The notes beneath the pieces were generated by a model, which ran no database searches, was not told where the DNA came from, and was given only the letters and a program-made list of their open reading frames with translations. The position numbers were made by a program, and so were the translations under genes. Positions 61,770 through 64,000 of a stretch of 64,000 nucleotides of DNA are shown piece by piece (within the stretch, counting starts at the first letter, position 1; every line of letters starts with the position of its first letter). Source of the DNA: Leptoclinus maculatus (Eukaryota > Chordata > Actinopteri > Perciformes > Stichaeidae); the NCBI GenBank assembly GCA_032191485.1, contig JAVDOI010000009.1:20448343-20512342 (forward strand), given 5' to 3'.

Positions 61770-64000
61770 AGCTTTTAATGAAGGTTTCAGTTATGGAATG
61801 ATTTTTAATAGATGAGAATAAATGCTAAATACAATATAGTCTTTAATCATCTTGGATAAGTATACGTTGTTTTGGCTTAACAAAGAAAGCAAGAGACAGT
61901 TATTCTAGATGAATTAATCAAGATAGTATTACTATTAGCTTAAACAATCTCACAAGCACATTCAGTTATTACCAGAGCTTTAGTGTAGTATACATTTTAA
62001 AGTACTTTCAAATGTTTTAAACCTTGATCCCTTTGCAAAACATCCATGAATATTGAGAAAAAAGACAATAATTTAACTATGCATACAGTCATGATAATGA
62101 CTTAGTATATCACAGATAAATATGGATATATAACCACATGCTGGCTTATTGTCACAGCGTTTCCTATAACTTAACGTCCCTTTGCAAGTTCCTGCTGTTG
62201 TTTGACTTATATTTCCTGTTTGAATTCAGCCTTTCAAAGAAGGTTTATTCAGTCTGACAGTATGTCCTGTTTATCTGACTTCTGTATCAGGCCCTGCTGT
62301 ACTTTCAGGAAAGTCCCTACATTACACCTTAAACATTGGTCACCCCTCCCTGAGCATTTACAATAAATGGCAGCACTTCTTTAAAGCAGCACAAAGCTCC
62401 CCCTCCCCTTCAGTATGTGAACTTTGTTCAACTTTGTCAGTAAGTTACTTTGTAAGATCAGTAATTCCACTTTCAGTTATGTTGACATGCAGGATAAAGT
62501 CTAGACGAGAATGATGAGATGAGAAGTCAGGATAACACATGGGGACAGTAGTCACTTTACTATACTTTGATTACGTTTGTATGTTTGTTTCTTTTCCACA
62601 AAGAATTACTTGACTAATATTTCACATCTCCTATTGTTTCGTATTGTACCTTCCACCCCCAAAAACCTGATAGTTACTGTAAGAGTTAACATGACATATA
62701 CTCTGCTACATGCTAACACGTTACCTCTGTGTCTCTAAGCAACAATGTTTTCTTCTTCATGGGCTCTGGAGGCCCTTTCTCACAAATGTGTCCTTGGAAC
62801 ATTAAAGCATGTTGTAGTTGACACAAACATAAGAGTATGTACCTGAAAATGACAGTAGTAGTATCATGGTAGTAATTGTAGGACATGTTTGGGGTACAGA
62901 GTGCAGGTGGTTCAGTTCAGAGTCTTTCTGCTGCTTCTCTTTGTCATGGCTCCATTCAGCAAACCACATCTACTAAATATGTATACAGTAGACATCACAG
63001 TGAAACTGAAACTTCAGTTAAAGCAGGGGGAAGGGGGGGGGGGGTGATGGCCTACAGTCACGCTTTATCACCATGTGAGAATGGTGGGACAGACTTTGGA
63101 ACAGGGTCTTTGGACAATATTAGAGACACAGTAAAAAAGATATAATGAATATATTTTTCCATGAGCAGAATTACATTTTAATAACCAGAATGACTTCTTT
63201 AAAATGTCATATAATCTTGCAACTAAAAATAAAAATCTTGCAACACCACTGTACTGCGATGTTAAGGAATCCCCTATCTAAACATCAATTCATTTTATGT
63301 TTGTTGCTAAATATCTTGTTTTCTATGTTGGATTTGTAAACCTGTAGACAAATATCAAATTGTTATGTGTGCAGCTGTCATGCTGTGTACTGACTTAAAA
63401 ACTCTCAAGGTCACGCTAGAAAATTAGAATAAGTTATTTTGGAAGTTTTAATACGTCTTGATTTTCCTATACATAATATCAAAATACATAGTCCTTTCTA
63501 CAAGTGTCTTGGAATTTACAAGGAAATTATTAAAAATGAAACACCTGTAAAACAAAGCATAAGTGATACATTTCTGAAAGATTGGATTCATTAAATAATT
63601 CAGTTACTTTTATGAAAATAAGTCAGGCATAAACCAGCTAAATAGTCTGCTGTTCATCAGACTTGAGCTGCTATATTCGCTCCCCCTGCATAACTCCACA
63701 CTTCACCTCCCTCCACCATTTACAAGAAATGGCATCAAACTGCAGGAAATAGTGCACAGCAGTTCCCCCTATGGATTGAACATGGAAACAAACAACATAC
63801 TGTTAACAGTGTTGTGTCCGACTCAGAGCTGCTGAGTGTGACCAACCTTTGTTGTTGTCTGTGAGGATGACGTATCAGGAATGTACTCTGAACCAGAGTG
63901 GGGCTCACCTTAACTCCTGAAGTCTTGAGGTTTATGAGGGCAGGACTTCTACATTGCAGGCATTTTGTTGGCTTATACATGTGTGAGTTGCAGCACAGGA
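61770..64000. other. Right flank of unit 2, no gene recognised
   Basis: Up to about 62415 it matches the upstream flank of GIMAP A (14260-14903); from 62425 it matches 24115 onward. A G-run at 63026-63043 is longer than in unit 1. About 800 bp at 63105-63900 are absent from unit 1. No coding exon recognised. Confidence 0.45.

Overview
The window looks like nuclear DNA from a ray-finned (teleost) fish. It has intron-bearing vertebrate genes with GT..AG junctions, long CA/GT microsatellites, L2-type LINEs, a tRNA-derived SINE, Ty3/gypsy and BEL/Pao remnants and hAT remnants, and no prokaryotic organisation. All recognised host genes lie on the minus strand, and most are invisible as single open frames; I rebuilt them by reading across splice sites.

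The dominant structure is a large tandem duplication. Unit 1 is 1-25157 and unit 2 starts at 25158 and runs past the window end. In matching order each unit holds a three-exon class A GPCR gene, a minisatellite, the first three coding exons of an ADISSP (C20orf27) homologue, and a cluster of GIMAP/AIG1-type GTPase genes and fragments. Within each unit there is a second, roughly 5.8-kb tandem duplication, so the GIMAP segment occurs four times (about 9661-15470, 15481-20280, 52158-57960, 57975-62410). The copies have drifted: GIMAP A (11854-14123) and A' (54351-56620) look intact (397 residues each), C' (59995-61650) is intact but has a different C-terminus, B (17499-18569) has lost its first exon and carries a frameshift, and several short GIMAP fragments remain. 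Four GIMAP promoter regions, including that of the broken copy, keep a perfect 12-bp interferon-stimulated response element match, which suggests an interferon-inducible immune GTPase locus.

Unit 2 carries about 16.7 kb that unit 1 lacks (26167-42872), bounded exactly by CA microsatellites. It contains two exons of a TESK2-like kinase gene, several LINE pieces, a BEL/Pao pol fragment and a degenerate Ty3/gypsy element (35463-41474) whose LTR is interrupted by an L2 LINE flanked by a 5-bp direct repeat. In unit 1 the two CA tracts appear fused, as expected from recombination (or an assembly collapse) between them. Conversely, unit 1 has an L2 insertion (21595-24035) that unit 2 lacks.

The main caveat is that adjacent near-identical units can also be two haplotypes placed in tandem by an assembler. 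Read depth and spanning long reads would decide this.
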